Position numbers and translations under genes: made by a program
Source of the DNA: a virus
DNA: 26,626 nt
IMG/VR virus record: IMGVR_UViG_3300017992_000074
Span: 1 to 26,626 of that record
Strand: one strand, 5' to 3'
The notes under the pieces: generated by a model
The model's input: the letters and a program-made list of their open reading frames with translations, nothing else
Told to the model about the DNA's origin: nothing
Database searches by the model: none
In this document: positions 5,751 to 12,823 of the stretch, piece after piece
Position numbering within the stretch: the stretch's first letter is position 1
Layout: each line of letters opens with the position of its first letter

Positions 5751-7938
5751 ATGGGATCCTCGCGAATGGGAACGAAAGCTCATGCAGATGATCCGCGACC
5801 AGGAGGCCGGTGTCGCACAAATATTCAATGAGTTTATCAATGCCTCCTCCCCCACCCTTGCCCGTTACAAACCGCCAAAGACAGGCGGTGTGTGGTATCG
5901 TAATAAGTCCATTGAGAAGGTATTGGATGATCAATTGCAGGATCTTCATCTAAAGCTCTCCAGGTATCTCAAAGCACAGTCAACCACCGCATGGGAGCTT
6001 TCTTCCAGGAAGACGGACCTGTTGGTAGCCGACTATGTCCATGGTATGAACATCTCCGAGGTAGCCCGTGAAGGGCTCTTTGATCGCAATGCAAAAGCAT
6101 TGGAGGCGTTCCAGAAACGACGGGTAGGGAACCTGGATCCATCAGCCAGGATCTGGAAGGTATGCGATCAAGCGAAGGAGAACATTGAGTACTATCTCCA
6201 GAGCGGTATCGGGGCCGGTCAGGGTGCATCACAGATCTCCCGCGATGTGCGTGGTATGATGAAGGACCCGGACAAGCTATTCCGGAGGGTGCGGGATCCG
6301 GAGACGGGCAAGCTCAAGCCCTCCCGGCCGATGAAGAACTACCACCCGGGACGAGGCAAATACCGCTCTAGCTATAAGAACGCACTTCGAATGGTCCGCA
6401 CGGAAACAAACATGGCCTATCGCTTTGCCGATCAGGAGCGATGGAAGAAGATGGACTTCGTGATTGGGTATGAAGTCAGGCTGTCCGGATCCCACCCGGA
6501 GTTTGATATCTGTTTTACAGCATGGAACGTAAAAGTGATGACATCAGAAGGTCCGAAGAATATCGTGAGCGTAAAGGTGGGCGACCTTGTCCTTACACAT
6601 AAGGGTAAATATCAAAGAGTTACTAAGCTATATAGATCGACCATATATGAGGTGAAAAAGACTGAAATATCATATAAATGGATGTATGATAATAGAGGAA
6701 AGGAGCATTTAATTAGCGCAACATATAATCATCCATTTCTGGTGAATGGTGAGTGGAAGAGGATATCTGAAATAAAAGAGGGGGATAAAGTTAAAGTTCT
6801 GGCTAATAAATGTAAAAGTTGCGGCACCCTTATTCCCCACCATAGAGAATATTGCTCAAAATCATGTGCAAGCCTTAATACAGCCACAAACCAATGGAAA
6901 AATGAAGATCACAGGAAAGGTGTTTCAAAAAAAAGACAGAAGGTTATTGCCGAGAATAATGGCAGGATTCCCTGGCTAAAAGAGTATGTAGCATCAGGAA
7001 AGAATATAGATAATCTTTTAAACCCATATACTATCAAAAAAAGAGTCGCCACGCTTAAGAAGAATATTGCTAAAAAAGTTGCTAAAGGAGAGTTCCACTT
7101 TCAGGATCCAGAAGTGCATAAAAGGGCAAACCAAGCTCTCGGCAAATACCACAATTCCACATTTATTGAGAAAAAGATTGAGTGGTTGCTTGGGGAAAAG
7201 GGTATTGATTTTGAAAAGGGAGTTGTTCTGGAGCGTAAAGCGTTGAATAAGTTTGGCCGCCCACGGATATTTAAGCCTGACTTTGTATTACCCGGATATG
7301 ATATCGTGATTGAATGTGATGGGGAGTATTGGCACCAGGACAAAGAGGCCGATTTAGCGAGGCAGAAAGAGATTGAAGATATGGGATATCGGGTCCTGAG
7401 ATTTCCGGGAAAGCGTATTAGAGAAGATCTGAAATCGTGTAGCGAAGAGATAGATAGAGTATTAATGAACCATAATGGTGAGTATGAATTCATGGACGTT
7501 GAGATATCCCACGTTCGTCACTATACGCAGAAACAATCTACTCCCATTACCAAATATAATCTTGAAGTTGAAAATGACAACAGCTATATAGTAAATGGTT
7601 TTGTTGTACACAATTGCGACTCCATGGTCGGGAAGTACCCGAAAACTTTCGTTTTCGGAGGTTGGCATCCAAACTGCTATTGCCACACAGTACCCATCCT
7701 TGCCGAGCCGGACGCCTTCGTGGAACAATTAGTGTCGGACAAACCCGTCAAGGGTCATATACGATCTATCCCAGGACAGGCCCGTCAGTATATCCAGAAC
7801 AACACGGTCCAAATTAAAAGACTATCCACCACACCCTATTGGGTCAAAGACAACTTCACACTTAAGGATGGGAAGTATATTCCACGAAAGGCACTTAAGA
7901 TTATTCCTAAAGGTGTGCTGAAAGCTAATGTAAAATGA
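5737..7938 (+). CDS. MuF-type phage head morphogenesis protein interrupted by an intein
   Basis: The 733-residue precursor consists of a MuF-like (SPP1 gp7-like) head protein of 365 residues split by a 368-residue intein. The N-extein (1-258) is largely helical and ends in the conserved H-P-E-F-D-I. The C-extein (627-733) resumes with C-D-S-M-V-G and reaches H-P-N-C-Y-C-H-T, the His/Cys signature that closes the MuF domain. Such proteins sit near the portal and may be ejected or help head assembly. Reading stays open across the intein with no stop. The start at 5737 is supported by continuous coding and the 14-base overlap with the upstream gene; the ATG at 5751 is out of frame. It ends with ATGA coupling to the next gene. 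Splicing is needed to rebuild the His...Cys-Asp...Cys motif, so function depends on it. Confidence 0.85.
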   Translation: MPKSKWDPREWERKLMQMIRDQEAGVAQIFNEFINASSPTLARYKPPKTGGVWYRNKSIEKVLDDQLQDLHLKLSRYLKAQSTTAWELSSRKTDLLVADYVHGMNISEVAREGLFDRNAKALEAFQKRRVGNLDPSARIWKVCDQAKENIEYYLQSGIGAGQGASQISRDVRGMMKDPDKLFRRVRDPETGKLKPSRPMKNYHPGRGKYRSSYKNALRMVRTETNMAYRFADQERWKKMDFVIGYEVRLSGSHPEFDICFTAWNVKVMTSEGPKNIVSVKVGDLVLTHKGKYQRVTKLYRSTIYEVKKTEISYKWMYDNRGKEHLISATYNHPFLVNGEWKRISEIKEGDKVKVLANKCKSCGTLIPHHREYCSKSCASLNTATNQWKNEDHRKGVSKKRQKVIAENNGRIPWLKEYVASGKNIDNLLNPYTIKKRVATLKKNIAKKVAKGEFHFQDPEVHKRANQALGKYHNSTFIEKKIEWLLGEKGIDFEKGVVLERKALNKFGRPRIFKPDFVLPGYDIVIECDGEYWHQDKEADLARQKEIEDMGYRVLRFPGKRIREDLKSCSEEIDRVLMNHNGEYEFMDVEISHVRHYTQKQSTPITKYNLEVENDNSYIVNGFVVHNCDSMVGKYPKTFVFGGWHPNCYCHTVPILAEPDAFVEQLVSDKPVKGHIRSIPGQARQYIQNNTVQIKRLSTTPYWVKDNFTLKDGKYIPRKALKIIPKGVLKANVK
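6511..7614 (+). mobile_element. Intein with zinc-ribbon, DNA-binding repeats and Vsr-like (EDxHD) homing endonuclease
   Basis: In precursor numbering the intein spans C259 to N626. Splicing motifs are complete: Cys1 (C259), block B T-Y-N-H at 329-332, block F Y-N-L-E-V-E-N-D-N-S-Y near the end, block G V-V-H-N with H625-N626, and C627 as the +1 nucleophile. This is a standard class 1 intein. The middle holds a possible zinc site (C359, C362, C373, C377) and then three basic helical segments of about 30 residues resembling NUMOD-like DNA-binding repeats. A nuclease domain follows at about 475-575. It has F-K-P-D-F (512-516), I-E-C-D-G-E-Y-W-H (525-533) and G-Y-R-V-L-R-F, as in very-short-patch-repair-like/EDxHD homing enzymes, with E478, D515, D528 and H533 as candidate active residues. 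A 60-base sample inside (6601-6660) is 32% GC versus 63% just upstream (6301-6360), consistent with transfer from another genome. Confidence 0.9.
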
Positions 7939-8195
7939 AAAAACGCTTGTACTTGATAAAATGGGTGGACTCCTATCAGGATACCATGAATGTATGGACG
8001 GGAATCAAAATGATCAAACCCCCTAAGAATATGATTTGCCTTTCTGTTGGGTGGATTGAGAAAGAGACAAAAGACAACATCACCATAATCCCCCATATCT
8101 CATGCGTGAACTTTAAAAAATCGGAAAGGTCCGGCACAGGCATGATGACTATTCCTGTGGTATCCGTTTTGGAAAGGATCAAATTGGAATACTAA
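7935..8195 (+). CDS. Small hypothetical protein downstream of MuF gene
   Basis: An 86-residue protein coupled to the MuF gene by an ATGA overlap. The sequence is beta-rich: K-W-V-D-S near the start, then P-P-K-N and I-C-L-S-V-G-W-I-E-K-E at about 29-43, followed by I-I-P-H-I-S and a C-terminal I-P-V-V-S-V-L-E-R-I. This strand pattern around V-G-W is reminiscent of small conserved proteins of Bacteroidota phages, but I cannot name a function. There is no signal peptide. Its place between MuF and scaffold genes suggests a head-related or accessory role; the transcript may end near here, as a new TATATTTTAAA element follows at once. Confidence 0.6.
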   Translation: MKKRLYLIKWVDSYQDTMNVWTGIKMIKPPKNMICLSVGWIEKETKDNITIIPHISCVNFKKSERSGTGMMTIPVVSVLERIKLEY

Positions 8196-8202
8196 ACCGA
8201 GA

Positions 8203-8213
8203 TATATTTTAAA
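8203..8213 (+). promoter_or_regulatory. TATATTTTAAA late-gene element before small membrane protein
   Basis: Copy 3 of the repeated 11-mer, exact, seven bases after the stop of the preceding gene and seven bases before the ATG at 8221. Its presence is the strongest support that the very short downstream reading frame is a real gene. Confidence 0.55.
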
Positions 8214-8220
8214 GTAAAAG

Positions 8221-8358
8221 ATGCAAGATTTACCCAGATGGGCCGAGGCCGCACTGGCGATCGGGATCCCATTGAGTGCTCTGGCCCTCTCATTTTTCTT
8301 ATCCCGTAAGGAAACCAGGACGAAGGCCAAGAAGCGGGGCAACAAATACCACCTCTAA
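8221..8358 (+). CDS. Small single-pass membrane protein, 45 residues
   Basis: A short frame easily missed by length filters. Residues 1-8 are polar, residues 9-28 form one hydrophobic segment (A-E-A-A-L-A-I-G-I-P-L-S-A-L-A-L-S-F-F-L), and residues 29-45 are strongly basic (R-K ... R-T-K-A-K-K-R-G-N-K). By the positive-inside rule the tail should stay in the cytoplasm, with the N-terminus out. It has its own TATATTTTAAA element and is followed after 18 bases by the element of the scaffold gene. It could be a holin-like, antiholin-like or membrane-modifying protein. Its place inside the head module is odd for a lysis gene, so function is open. Confidence 0.6.
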   Translation: MQDLPRWAEAALAIGIPLSALALSFFLSRKETRTKAKKRGNKYHL

Positions 8359-8368
8359 AAAAATCTGA

Positions 8369-8398
8369 GGCGCTCTTATATTTTAAAGAGAAAGCGCC
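8369..8398 (+). repeat. Inverted repeat enclosing the scaffold-gene TATATTTTAAA element
   Basis: GGCGCT at 8369-8374 is complementary to AGCGCC at 8393-8398, and CTT at 8375-8377 can pair further with AAG at 8386-8388. The 11-mer element lies in the loop. This could be an operator-like dyad or an RNA hairpin just before the ATG at 8400. The arms are plain to see; the function is not. Confidence 0.35.
8377..8387 (+). promoter_or_regulatory. TATATTTTAAA late-gene element before scaffold
   Basis: Copy 4 of the repeated 11-mer, exact, 12 bases before the ATG at 8400 and only 174 bases after copy 3. Two elements this close would give the scaffold and capsid genes an extra boost of expression if they are promoters. 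Confidence 0.55.
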
Positions 8399-8399
8399 A

Positions 8400-9065
8400 A
8401 TGAAACAAAAATTGTTAGAGGCCCTGAAAACCAAATTCAATGGGGTTCAGGACTCAATCCTTGACAGGCAGGCCACCAAGATGGCTAAAACTGTCACCTC
8501 AGAGGATCAGATCGAGACCGCAATCAGCGGGGTCACTTTTGACACTCTCCTCCAATCAGAAACAGATCGCCGGGTTTTAGAAGCTTCCGAAACCGCAGTC
8601 AAGAACTACGAGAAGAAGCACAAACTGAAGGACGGCAAAACCACCGAAAAGCCAAAGGATCCAGATCCGGACCCAGACACAGAAACGGGGGACGGCAAAG
8701 AAAAGATCCCTGCCTACATGAAGGAATTCATGAGGGAGCAGAAGGAGCTCAAAGAGCGATTGGAGAAACAAGAAAAGGATCGGGAGATTTCAAGTAAGAG
8801 GGCCGAGGCCAAGGAGCTGTTAAAGGCTTCCAAGATTCCGGACAAGCTCAAAGAGAAATGGCTCAAAAGGGTTGACCTCAGCGATGAGGAAACATCCCTG
8901 GAGGACCAGGTGAAGGAGCTTGAAACGGAGTACCTGGATTTGAAGCAGGAGCATATCAATGATTCTGTGGATGGCGGCCAAGGGGAAAAAGGCGGCGAGG
9001 TCGCCGACTCGGACATGAATGATTTCCTAAGCAGTGAGTTTCCTGAGACGCCAAAAGAATCCTAA
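8400..9065 (+). CDS. Capsid scaffolding protein (predicted)
   Basis: A 221-residue, highly charged, low-aromatic protein in the scaffold position between portal/MuF genes and the capsid genes. Residues 1-75 are helical and amphipathic. Residues 84-95 form a Pro/Asp-rich linker (D-P-D-P-D-P-D). Residues about 102-187 are a long Lys/Glu-rich predicted coiled coil. The tail is Gly/Glu-rich and ends in an acidic short helix (D-M-N-D-F-L-S-S-E-F). These are usual features of phage scaffolds, which guide procapsid assembly and are then lost. No protease motif is visible. Assignment rests on composition and gene order, not on a specific sequence signature. Confidence 0.75.
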   Translation: MKQKLLEALKTKFNGVQDSILDRQATKMAKTVTSEDQIETAISGVTFDTLLQSETDRRVLEASETAVKNYEKKHKLKDGKTTEKPKDPDPDPDTETGDGKEKIPAYMKEFMREQKELKERLEKQEKDREISSKRAEAKELLKASKIPDKLKEKWLKRVDLSDEETSLEDQVKELETEYLDLKQEHINDSVDGGQGEKGGEVADSDMNDFLSSEFPETPKES

Positions 9066-9086
9066 TCATTAACAAAAAAATTCGTC

Positions 9087-9677
9087 ATGTACGTAAAAGA
9101 AACTTCTGATACCGAAAGATCCCTGGCCGTTGAACTCGTGCTGGAGGATATTCCCGGTGGGGGTGTCGTAGATCCGGATGACTTCAAGGCAGCCACCACC
9201 TCCGTTGGAGAGGGTGCTCTTCTTGGGGTCGATTCCAGTGGAATCTACCACATCTTCAAAACGGCCGAGCTCTATGAGGATGAGGCCGATGATGAGACTG
9301 GCTACAAGGTCCTGAAGGGCCATGAGTTCAAGGTGGGTGATTTTATCACCGATTCTGGCCTTGTCGGTGCGGCTTATGCCATTACCGAAATCACTACCAC
9401 GGAGGATGATTATGACACCATCACTGTGGGTACCACCCTGGGTCATGCCATGCTTGATGGCGAGTGCCTTGTACAGGCAACGGCGCAAGCGGCTGCCGGA
9501 AGTGCGGCGTTTAAATACACCCCCGTGGGTATTTCAAGGAACTCCGTTGATCTGGCCAATGACAACCTGGGCTGTGGAATCATGGTCCGTGGAAGGGTTA
9601 GGGAATCACTGCTCCCCTACTCTGTGGATGCAAATATCAAGGCACTTTCCGCTTTGTCCTTAATCAGATTTGTGTAA
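9087..9677 (+). CDS. Putative capsid decoration / head-stabilising protein
   Basis: A 196-residue, beta-rich, acidic protein between scaffold and major capsid protein. It is rich in Gly, Thr, Ala and Asp, with strands such as G-A-L-L-G-V-D, Y-H-I-F-K-T-A-E-L-Y and G-H-E-F-K-V-G-D-F-I-T. The latter resemble small beta-tulip or barrel decoration proteins. The region around residues 135-160 is Ala-rich, as a loop or trimer interface might be. No signal peptide or coiled coil is seen. Position is the main evidence that it binds the capsid shell; a head fibre protein is an alternative. It starts 21 bases after the scaffold stop without a clear Shine-Dalgarno sequence. Confidence 0.6.
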   Translation: MYVKETSDTERSLAVELVLEDIPGGGVVDPDDFKAATTSVGEGALLGVDSSGIYHIFKTAELYEDEADDETGYKVLKGHEFKVGDFITDSGLVGAAYAITEITTTEDDYDTITVGTTLGHAMLDGECLVQATAQAAAGSAAFKYTPVGISRNSVDLANDNLGCGIMVRGRVRESLLPYSVDANIKALSALSLIRFV

Positions 9678-9696
9678 CCCTTAAAAAAGAGACAAA

Positions 9697-10788
9697 ATGG
9701 AACGTACACTTTTGAAAGAACTGAACAAGAAGAACCTTGAGGCTTACATCAATAAGAAGCGTGAAGCTCTTCTGAGAACCCTGTACTGGCAGCTGTTTTT
9801 CGGGCTGAAGTACACGACCCAACTCACATGGGAATCACTATCCGGCTCGGGCGGCGCCCCGGTGATGGCTGACGTTGTCGAGTACAATGCCAGCGCCCCC
9901 CTGAAAACCCGCAGGTCCGTAACAAAGATCAGCGGTGATATCCCCAAGATCACCCTGAAGAGGCAAATGGATGAGAAGGATCTGAATGACTATAACACCA
10001 TGAAGGCCATGGCCGGCGGTGGTAGTAAGGCGGATCTTTTGAAACTGGTCTTTGATGATGTCGACTTCTGCTACACCGGCGTGATGGCGCGTACAGAGCA
10101 CCTATGTATGCAGGCATTATCCTATGGATCCCTGGCCCTGACCGCCGCCAATAATAACGGCATCGTGACAGAGACCACCGTGGACTTTGGGATTCCCTCG
10201 GCGAACAAGACCGCAGTAGACACCATCTGGTCCACTGCCGCCTCGGCTACGCCGATTGCCGATATCAAGGAGAAGGTTGAAGATGCAAGGGAAAATGGAC
10301 ACGTTATCACCAAGATCATCATGGACCTGGCCACCTTCAACTATCTGGCGGCCACAGACGAGGCCAAGGAAACATTCGCCGGATGGCGGGGAGTAACCTC
10401 CAAGACCAAGCAATACCTGGATCTTGCTTCCGTGAATATGCTGCTTGAGGGTCACCTCTTGCCGCCCATCCAGATTGTGAACTCAGCCGTGAGGTTTGAG
10501 TCCCTGGCTCACGCCATGACCTCCGTGGCCCCCTGGAAAACGGGCTATGTCACCTTTGTGACCGACCAGCGCGTGGGGCAGGTGAAGCATGGGCCCATTG
10601 CCGAGGAGAACCTGGCTGCCGCCAAGAAGATAGCGGTCATGAATAAGCGTGATCATGTGCTGATCTCCAAGTGGAGCTCTCTGGATCCGGTGGCTGAATT
10701 CACCAAGGGTCAGGCCAATGCGTTCCCCACTTTCAATGATGTGGATTCGATCTACATCCTGAAAACAAACGCCACCTCCTGGTCATAA
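9697..10788 (+). CDS. Major capsid protein
   Basis: A 363-residue protein of the right length, composition and place for the HK97-fold shell protein, probably in the lambda gpE-like group. The N-terminal helix (about residues 1-35, Lys/Leu-rich) fits the N-arm. An E-loop-like stretch follows around 50-90 (P-V-M-A-D-V-V-E-Y, then I-P-K-I-T-L-K-R). The A and P domain patterns include D-I-K-E-K-V-E-D-A-R-E (about 190-200) and I-M-D-L-A-T-F-N-Y-L (about 208-217), followed by the G-H-L-L-P-P-I-Q-I-V motif. The late motif G-Y-V-T-F-V-T-D-Q-R-V-G (about 283-294) is typical of the final strands. It follows scaffold and decoration genes and precedes connectors. Confidence 0.85.
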   Translation: MERTLLKELNKKNLEAYINKKREALLRTLYWQLFFGLKYTTQLTWESLSGSGGAPVMADVVEYNASAPLKTRRSVTKISGDIPKITLKRQMDEKDLNDYNTMKAMAGGGSKADLLKLVFDDVDFCYTGVMARTEHLCMQALSYGSLALTAANNNGIVTETTVDFGIPSANKTAVDTIWSTAASATPIADIKEKVEDARENGHVITKIIMDLATFNYLAATDEAKETFAGWRGVTSKTKQYLDLASVNMLLEGHLLPPIQIVNSAVRFESLAHAMTSVAPWKTGYVTFVTDQRVGQVKHGPIAEENLAAAKKIAVMNKRDHVLISKWSSLDPVAEFTKGQANAFPTFNDVDSIYILKTNATSWS

Positions 10789-10806
10789 TTAACTGATGCG
10801 TAAAGC

Positions 10807-11136
10807 ATGACGATCAAAGAAGCAATATTATCTTATCCGGGTCTCTCCGATATTCCCGATAACTATATCTCTAAGGTGTTGGTGGACCGCTCTATCGCAA
10901 ACGATGGGGCGGCCACTTATGCCATTGAGTCGAACACCACCGTGGCGTTGTGTGCTGCTGATTGCTATATGGCCATTGTCGCGTCCCCTGATTTCTCTGA
11001 GGGAAGATTCTCAATGAAATTCAGCCGTGGTGCGATGAGGTCCCTGGCCGAACAGCTTTATCGAAATAATGGTGAGCCGGAAAAGGCAAACGCTTCTATG
11101 ATTGGAACAGGAAACGCAAAACCAAATTGGTGGTAA
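10807..11136 (+). CDS. Head-tail connector / head completion protein (predicted)
   Basis: A 109-residue protein just after the capsid gene. It begins T-I-K-E-A-I-L-S-Y-P-G-L and is mostly helical, with A-A-D-C-Y-M-A-I-V-A-S-P-D-F-S-E-G-R at about 51-68, a pattern I associate with small adaptor proteins of Bacteroidota phages. Such helical adaptors dock under the portal. The C-terminus (P-N-W-W) overlaps the start of the next gene. The assignment depends mainly on gene order and fold-like helicity. Confidence 0.65.
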   Translation: MTIKEAILSYPGLSDIPDNYISKVLVDRSIANDGAATYAIESNTTVALCAADCYMAIVASPDFSEGRFSMKFSRGAMRSLAEQLYRNNGEPEKANASMIGTGNAKPNWW

Positions 11137-11426
11137 AACGATATCCCCATACAGCCACCATCAAGGTGATCACTGATGTGATTACCAATGGTGAATATGC
11201 CGGGAAGAGTGAATCGCAATCCACCATTATTGGCCGCCTGGAACCCTCGGAGGGGGGCACCACCAGGGTAAAGCACCCCGATGGTGACATTATCGAGGTG
11301 GCCGCTAAGTTCTTTACCAAGTCTGATGTGATAGCGGGAGCGGATGAGCTGACCGTAGATGGTCGCACCTGGAAGATTGTGTACTGGCCCCCATTACAGA
11401 GTTACTCTGAGATATGGCTGGCCTGA
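11127..11426 (+). CDS. Head closure (stopper-like) protein (predicted)
   Basis: A 99-residue, beta-rich protein: T-A-T-I-K-V-I-T-D-V, then S-T-I-I-G-R-L-E-P-S, and ending in T-V-D-G-R-T-W-K-I-V-Y-W-P-P. This final D-G-x-x-W-x-I motif is typical of small beta-barrel stopper/head-tail joining proteins such as SPP1 gp16-like members. The start is TTG at 11127 or GTG at 11130; no in-frame ATG lies near. The gene overlaps its upstream neighbour by 7-10 bases and the downstream one by 13, pointing to translational coupling. Function is inferred from pattern plus location. Confidence 0.65.
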   Translation: MVVKRYPHTATIKVITDVITNGEYAGKSESQSTIIGRLEPSEGGTTRVKHPDGDIIEVAAKFFTKSDVIAGADELTVDGRTWKIVYWPPLQSYSEIWLA

Positions 11427-11857
11427 CACCAATGTTCGGCGATGCCGATCTGTTGCGATGGAACCTAAAGTTCCAACGAAACGCCACGGAGAAGATCATC
11501 GAGGCCCTTACTTATGCTGGCGAATATTTCGTCAAGCTGGCAAGAGAGAACGGCGCCTACAACGACATCACCGGGAACCTCAGATCCTCGATCGGATATG
11601 TGGTTATTGTTGATGGTGACGTTGTGTCGGATGATTTTCAGGGTGTGGCAAACGGACCGGATGGGGTGATAAATGCCAGGCGGCTGGCCACAAAGCTGGC
11701 ACAGGTACACAGCAAAGGGTTCGTCCTGATCGGAATGGCCGGGATGGATTACGCCATGAAGGTTGAGCAGATCAACGGGAAGGACGTGATCGCCTCAAGC
11801 CAGGTAAAGACAAATGATCTGTTGGTTAAACTGTTAAAGAAAGCGATTGATGGCTGA
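11414..11857 (+). CDS. HK97 gp10-like tail completion protein
   Basis: A 147-residue protein with the family hallmark: a long N-terminal helix (about 18-45) followed by G-A-Y-N-D-I and T-G-N-L-R-S-S-I-G-Y at residues 53-62. Then come beta strands with a G-F-V-L-I-G-M-A-G-M-D-Y-A motif (about 100-112), where members usually have a Y-A-x-x-V/H. These proteins bind at the head-tail junction and help terminate or attach the tail. The gene overlaps both neighbours (13 bases upstream; 8 bases downstream if the next gene starts at 11850), so it is translated in a coupled set. Confidence 0.8.
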   Translation: MAGLTPMFGDADLLRWNLKFQRNATEKIIEALTYAGEYFVKLARENGAYNDITGNLRSSIGYVVIVDGDVVSDDFQGVANGPDGVINARRLATKLAQVHSKGFVLIGMAGMDYAMKVEQINGKDVIASSQVKTNDLLVKLLKKAIDG

Positions 11858-12227
11858 CGGTTTTGATAGCGAGGAGATACTGCACGAGATGATAGAGTCC
11901 GTAGGCGTGCCGGTCTATAAAGGCCCGGCACCGCTGAATCTTAAGGCGGAGCACATCGTAATTCGTGCCATAGTGACCACCTCTCTTGATGTTGTCAATG
12001 TGATCCCGGTGGCTATTAATATCTACGTACCCAAACCGGATAACGGGATGGTGAATCGTGACCGCTTAAAAGCCATCAGGACGCTTGTGCGGGGGCTTAT
12101 AGCCAACGGATCAAGCCCGGAGGGGTATTACTGTGTTATTGACCCTGCTTTCTCACAGATTATGGAAGAGGCCAAGAAAGGCTTTGACTGTTTCACAATG
12201 CGATATGAACTCACACAAAATCAATAA
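11850..12227 (+). CDS. Tail terminator-like protein (predicted)
   Basis: A 125-residue protein starting at the ATG at 11850 (a TTG lies one codon upstream). The fold pattern is helix (about 5-15), strands (I-V-I-R-A-I-V-T-T and I-P-V-A-I-N-I-Y-V-P), a helix with charged residues (R-D-R-L-K-A-I-R-T-L-V-R-G-L-I), and a final strand with F-T-M-R-Y-E-L. This alternation is usual for lambda gpU-like terminators, and the gene is placed just before the tail tube gene. It stops three bases before the tube gene. Identification is from order and secondary-structure pattern. Confidence 0.6.
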   Translation: MADGFDSEEILHEMIESVGVPVYKGPAPLNLKAEHIVIRAIVTTSLDVVNVIPVAINIYVPKPDNGMVNRDRLKAIRTLVRGLIANGSSPEGYYCVIDPAFSQIMEEAKKGFDCFTMRYELTQNQ

Positions 12228-12230
12228 AAT

Positions 12231-12743
12231 ATGAAAGCGATTGGAATTGAAAAAATTGAGTATGGCACCGTAGGAGACGGAGTACCCGCCGTTTCATTCA
12301 CGGAGCTTGCCGAGTCCATCGTGGAGGGATCGCTGGGTTTCAATAACTCTGAACCCAGTGACGAGAACATGATGACTGAAACCTCTGACACGCCGTATCA
12401 CACCATCACCACGAAGGATGATCCGGACTATGTCGAATTCTCTTTGTATGCCCCCTCTGCCGCCAATTTGTTGGTGCTGATGGGTGGGGCTGTTTCAAGT
12501 GGTGAATGGTCCGCCCCCACCACCATCCCCGAGATTAACAAGACGTGGAAATTTACCACCTCAACCATTAATGGAGAGTATGTTGAACATCTTATTGTCA
12601 ACGGTAAAACAGTGGCCCGTTTTGGTAATGCTCCCGGAAAGAAGTCCTCCGAGACAGTGATCGTGCGCGTGTACGTCCAGGAGGCCCGTACCGCTGCCGG
12701 TGTCGTGAACACCCCCTATAAGCGCACCGTGGTTAGTACATAG
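12231..12743 (+). CDS. Major tail tube protein (predicted)
   Basis: A 170-residue beta-rich protein. The start (I-G-I-E-K-I-E-Y-G-T-V-G-D-G) and the E-F-S-L-Y-A-P-S-A-A-N-L-L-V-L-M-G-G segment (about 66-83) fit tube subunits, as does the final strand with T-V-I-V-R-V-Y-V-Q-E. Size and place, between the terminator-like gene and the chaperone/tape-measure genes, are as expected for a siphovirus tube that stacks in hexameric rings. It is followed by a strong intrinsic terminator, so tube mRNA can be made at high level independently of the tail genes beyond. Confidence 0.75.
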   Translation: MKAIGIEKIEYGTVGDGVPAVSFTELAESIVEGSLGFNNSEPSDENMMTETSDTPYHTITTKDDPDYVEFSLYAPSAANLLVLMGGAVSSGEWSAPTTIPEINKTWKFTTSTINGEYVEHLIVNGKTVARFGNAPGKKSSETVIVRVYVQEARTAAGVVNTPYKRTVVST

Positions 12744-12778
12744 CGGGACACCGTTTTTTACTATCATACTTCCACAGA

Positions 12779-12807
12779 AGAGGTCACCCCATAAAGGTGG
12801 CCTCTTT
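12779..12807 (+). terminator. Intrinsic terminator after tail tube gene
   Basis: AGAGGTCACC at 12779-12788 pairs with GGTGGCCTCT at 12796-12805 over 10 bp, one of them a G-U wobble, with a 7-base loop and a following T-run. The T-run merges directly into the next TATATTTTAAA element. Confidence 0.85.
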
Positions 12808-12818
12808 TATATTTTAAA
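12808..12818 (+). promoter_or_regulatory. TATATTTTAAA late-gene element before tail chaperone
   Basis: Copy 5 of the repeated 11-mer, exact, touching the T-run of the terminator at 12779-12807 and five bases before the ATG at 12824. A terminator followed at once by this element argues that the element restarts transcription for the tail module. Confidence 0.6.
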
Positions 12819-12823
12819 TTAAA

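Noticed and set aside
6511-7614. Self-splicing intron instead of intein in the MuF gene
   Set aside because: The reading frame is open across the insert with no stop, and intein blocks A, B, F and G with terminal His-Asn-Cys are all present.
12744-12759. Hairpin CGG/CCG followed by six T residues as the tube-gene terminator
   Set aside because: The stem is only 3 bp. The 10-bp hairpin just downstream at 12779-12805 is far stronger.
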